A program made the translations under genes and the position numbers. From assembly GCA_008692225.1 (NCBI GenBank), contig VICG01000003.1:2969501-3033500 (forward strand): DNA of 64,000 nt, in the 5' to 3' direction. Positions 60,801 through 64,000 of this stretch are shown one piece after another. Under the pieces are notes generated by a model. The model saw nothing but the letters and a program-made list of their open reading frames with translations, was not told the origin of the DNA and did not search any database. The stretch comes from Monilinia fructicola (Eukaryota > Ascomycota > Leotiomycetes > Helotiales > Sclerotiniaceae). Each line of letters starts with the position of its first letter. Positions within the stretch are counted from its first letter, which is position 1.

Positions 60801-61554
60801 TAAAGCTTACAAGAGACGTCTAGCCGCTAGGCAAGCTGTCGATACGTGGATCCCAATCGAAAACCACGCACCACACATACAAAATCTTGACAGGCGGCTA
60901 CAAGACATTGTTGAACAACAGAGACAAGAAATTATGCAGACCAGTCAGCAACTGATGCTATTCCAACATCGCGGTCTTGCTGACTCAGCACAACGACCTA
61001 TGCCACAACCCCTACCAGAAGGAACGGCTTCCGCAGTTATGCAAGAACACCTCAGGACAATGAGCAGACAACTCGTTGGACCAATAGTACCAGCAGCGTC
61101 ATCAGGACTGACGGCATCATCAGGGTCAGTGGGCTCGTCAGTGCCTCTTGGACAACATGCAGGGGGCCCAATAGAGCTGGATTCAGACTCGGAGGTGTCA
61201 AAGGGATTAAGCCCGAGCATTCGAGCTGTTCCCTCTATAGAAATCCCTGTTAAAGTCAAACGAGGTCGCCCTCCAGGCTCGATGACATCACGGCCTGCCC
61301 CATTATCTTCGAATCAACCTCATCAGCATGCGCCAACTCATACCGTTCCAAACTCTTGTCCAGAATGCAATAGTGCATATCTAAAATATGTGCCTGAATG
61401 TCCTTGCAATGCTTCAATCGTTAAGATCCGTTACATGATCGATAACTTGAATGGAATCAAGGATGATCCTCACCATTTGGCAGAAGCGAAAAGATTGTTG
61501 ACTTCAGCATTGGCATCGAAAATAATACCACCGAAAATATCGCTCCGAAAATAA
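54811..61554 (+). CDS. CHD/Mit1-like chromatin remodeller (PHD, chromodomain, SNF2 helicase), about 1915 aa
   Basis: An ATP-dependent nucleosome remodeller of the Mi-2/CHD group, resembling fission-yeast Mit1 of the SHREC silencing complex. Exons: 54811-55152, 55796-57802, 57850-59475, 59525-59711, 59848-60060 and 60182-61554, exactly 1916 codons. The joins at 59711-60182 are the least certain. Order: acidic Ser-rich N-terminus; PHD-type zinc fingers from DCDVCGGSG (about residue 357) to WQCKECSQ (about 526); chromodomain-like EYLVKWDDKSYFKCSWMPG to TYDESVWEEP (about 565-670); helicase with ADEMGLGKTIQVVSLIASL (about 758), VDEGQRLKND (about 870) and LLTGTPLQNNKRELFNLLQF; C-lobe LSTRAGGTGINMATADTVII and ARAHRIGQTKK. 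The tail has an AT-hook (VKRGRPPGS, about 1816) and a Cys cluster CPECNSAYLKYVPECPC. Intron 1 is 643 nt, unusually long here. Confidence 0.93.
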
Positions 61555-62784
61555 GGATGGGGTTGTGGGCAATGCTCCTTTTATTGATCCCCAAACAATG
61601 ACCACTTCATCTTGTTTTGTATCATGCGAAAATTTGGCAATGAACGTTTTTCTTCTTTTGCCCATTGTACAACTTTACAACATCAATTTTCCTTTCTTCT
61701 CGCCGCACCTTTTATTAAGTATGCCATACCTAGGATCGCGATGGGCTGGCTGGGGATTTTCTTCTTTTCTATCTTTTCTTTGAGGAGTTTTAAAAGAACA
61801 TGGAAATAAACTGGGCGATCAGATTCTGTTATTGGCTTTGTAGATGAATGATGCGTGGCTGCTGCACAACTTGTGCAGGTGTCGAGTGAAACTTTTCTTT
61901 CAAATACTTCATACCAATCTTAGACATTGAGGTTGCGATCCCTGAGCGCTTGTTAGGAGGAGTTGTGGATTTAGGGAGAGAAATGAAACATGAGGAGCGA
62001 CGTGGATCCACCAACGATGAATTCGTTATGTAAAACCAACCAGATTAAACAAACAACAAAAAGCATAAAAAAAATGAAAAACATATTGTAAAATTTTGAG
62101 GATCGGAAGCGTAATGGTAATTTCAAAGTTGATCGGGGCAGCGACTGCTACTGAGAAATGAGGCGAGTGCACTCATGTTAACTTCAACGGCGTATCGAGA
62201 AAGAAATGAATGGATATATCTTCCTTGTTCTGTTTCCTCTCGACATTATTCTTTACCACGCGAGAAGTTATCATCGCGAGATAGAAATCCCTACTGAGGG
62301 GGTACAAAGGTCTTGAACCTTGAACACGCAGCCTCACTAGAGGCATGCAAAGTAAGGCAGATAATTAGGTAGTATTTGAGAAATTTTCGAATTCAGAGAG
62401 GCAAGGTCTCTCAGTGACTAGCAGCCTCTTCGGCCGGCTCTGCCTGATGGTCAAGGTGTGACTATGGCTGATTCTTAGCATGCGAATGGGTATGCTGTCT
62501 CATTGGAAGCCTAGTGCTTCGATCGAGTAAACTTGTGCTATCAAACATTCCGTCCTTCTGTCCTTCTTTCCATATCCGGCTCGCTATGTCCCTTTGTTTG
62601 TATTTGCGGTTTGTTCATGGGTTTGGTTGCGAGTGGCGTTGGCACATGGTGTGTGTGGGTTGGATATCTTTGCAAAGATGGGCTACCGCGAGCGAAGAGC
62701 CTGGGGTGCAAAACGATCAAAGGCAGCCCACTCAAGCGGGTTTAAGCCAAGTCCAGTGCAGGCAGCCATGTTGTGTATGTCAAC
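61555..62784. other. Convergent 3' flanks, no gene seen
   Basis: 1.2 kb between facing stop codons. Open frames are short and do not chain. Contains the poly(A) regions of both neighbours; A-rich at 62040-62100. Confidence 0.5.
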
Positions 62785-64000
62785 TTACTCCTTCATCTCA
62801 ATATCCTCGGCGATATCCAAGGGGTCGACTACCATCTGCTTAGCGCCCTCATCCATCATATCATTTCCATGCTCTCTCGACATTCCCATCAATTCCTCAT
62901 CGTTCTCTCCTCTCTCCTCACTCTCATCCCTGTGAACTCGAACCTTCTTCTTTTCTCTCTCGTAACTGTCCGTAGCAGCATAGTTTCCAAACACACCTTT
63001 GCTTTCTTCGCCTGAAGATGCATAGCCAGTCAATCCACGTACGGTACTTGCTCCTCCCCTCTCTGTAAAGTCAGATGGTCCTTGATAGCCACCTGAGTTA
63101 GTTGATGAGCTGTGTCCTGCGAAGTTCTTTGCTTTTGTCTTCTTATCATTGGCATGGGCTGCATCACCAGCATAAAAGCTAGTGTTGAAATCGGGGGGGC
63201 TGGTGGGATATTTGGGTCGATAAGAATCATATCTGATCGCCTTCTTCTTGCCCTTAGGCTCTGGAGAACCACGATCCATATGGTCATCGCCAGTGTAAGC
63301 AGAGCCAGAACCATTACGGGAGTGTGAGACACCAGACATGTAGGTGTGGACGCCTGTGAAGGGAGGATTGAAGTTGAAGTTCTCAGTGCGGGGAGGAGGG
63401 GGACGATGTATATCGGCGCGCTCGAGAAATTTCATACCATCTTTGTCCTTGCGGGAATTGACGCGCTTGTGGCCCTTGCCGACGCTGGTACTTGTATTGA
63501 TGATCGTGGAGTCCGAGAATGAGCGGGAGGGGGTGGGGGACCAGAGGGTGGTGTCGTTCGTTTCGACTTTGATTCTGGGGAGAGTGTTAGTTCATGGAGT
63601 AATATTGAAGGAAAGGAAGGAGAGGATAATTAATGTACTTAGACTCCTCAACGGCTGTACGATCCATATCACTTGAGAATCCGTCACTCGATGGGGACTC
63701 GAGAACGTGATTGACAGTCTTTCTTCCTGCAGCTGGCTGTTCCTTCCGAGTATCCTCCGCAACCTTGAACCTCGAATCCTTAAGCTTTTTGGTGCTCTCT
63801 GGCCAATCTTTGACGGTCTTTCCTCCCTCCCCGTGGCTATTACCATCATCATCATCAGCCTCCAGTTTCATCCTATCACTTGGTCGATTAGTCACAATAA
63901 AACACTCAAGGATCAATGCATGAAAATGTATTTCTGCAGCAATCTGAGAATGGGGATCTAATGCATTTACATACCTATCTTCACCGGCACTGACGTTGCA
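62785..64000 (-). CDS. Hypothetical protein, C-terminal part (5' end outside window)
   Basis: Three exons are visible on the minus strand: 64000-63975 (partial), 63872-63639 and 63574-62785. The introns are GTATGT...GATAG with a GACTAATC branch, and GTACAT...CCCAG. The joins read CNVSAGEDR + MKLEADDDDG and RTAVEES + KIKVETNDTTLWS. All visible sequence is low-complexity and charged: SPTPSRSFSDSTI, RPPPPRTENFNFNPPFTGVH, EPKGKKKAIRYDSYRPKYPT and an acidic end DPLDIAEDIEMKE. This looks like a disordered tail of a larger protein. The domain that would identify it must lie beyond base 64000. Confidence 0.65.

Noticed and set aside
1..64000. CRISPR arrays, bacterial operons, rRNA genes, LTR retrotransposons
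   Set aside because: None seen; the DNA is eukaryotic with spliced genes, and no reverse transcriptase, integrase or long terminal repeats were found.

Overview
The window reads as nuclear DNA of a filamentous ascomycete. Genes are split by short GT-AG introns, mostly 41-140 nt, with CTAAC/CTGAC-type branch points. Gene content is eukaryotic: dynactin Arp1, a chromodomain-PHD-SNF2 remodeller, a mitochondrial SPOU methyltransferase, an RGS protein and a CorA-like membrane protein. I infer a Leotiomycete (Botrytis/Sclerotinia-like) from style and gene content; the sequence does not prove this. Exon joins below were worked out by hand from splice signals and reading-frame phase. Most give a total length divisible by three.

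Layout: 1-922 (-) is a 3'-truncated lipoate-protein ligase, head-to-head with ARO2 chorismate synthase (1935-3401, +) across an AT-rich, tandem-repeat-rich spacer. Next comes a gene desert of nearly 14 kb (3402-17217), packed with different 4-6 bp tandem repeats and strikingly enriched for the heptamer TACTGTA/TACAGTA. It ends at an RGS-domain gene (17218-19452) with an in-frame TGA that is either spliced out or read through.

From 21.1 to 27.8 kb lies a same-strand row of small unrecognised genes (97-226 aa, plus a 64-aa partial copy). Most have a very short first exon, an early phase-1 intron, a Ser/Thr/Pro-rich linker and a helical, Trp-containing repeat domain. This looks like a locally expanded, probably lineage-specific family and is the best candidate for something undescribed. 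One member carries four LPETP-centred repeats, and one has only the start codon before its first intron.

27.8-38.3 kb is gene-poor. It holds a dead heme-thiolate peroxidase gene (35120-36431, -), a duplicated 31-bp word with a palindromic core and a tRNA-like relic. 38.3-49.3 kb has hypothetical genes, a 2EXR fragment, a MITE with ~40-bp terminal inverted repeats (43559-43807), a five-exon CorA-like gene (44757-46340) and a hypothetical gene with disturbed frames (47760-49333).

The right end is conserved housekeeping sequence. ARP1 (50414-51752, +) converges on MRM1 (52246-54256, -), whose frame breaks at a run of seven A. MRM1 shares a 554-bp divergent promoter with a CHD/Mit1-like remodeller (54811-61554, +), which converges on a partial unknown gene (62785->64000, -).
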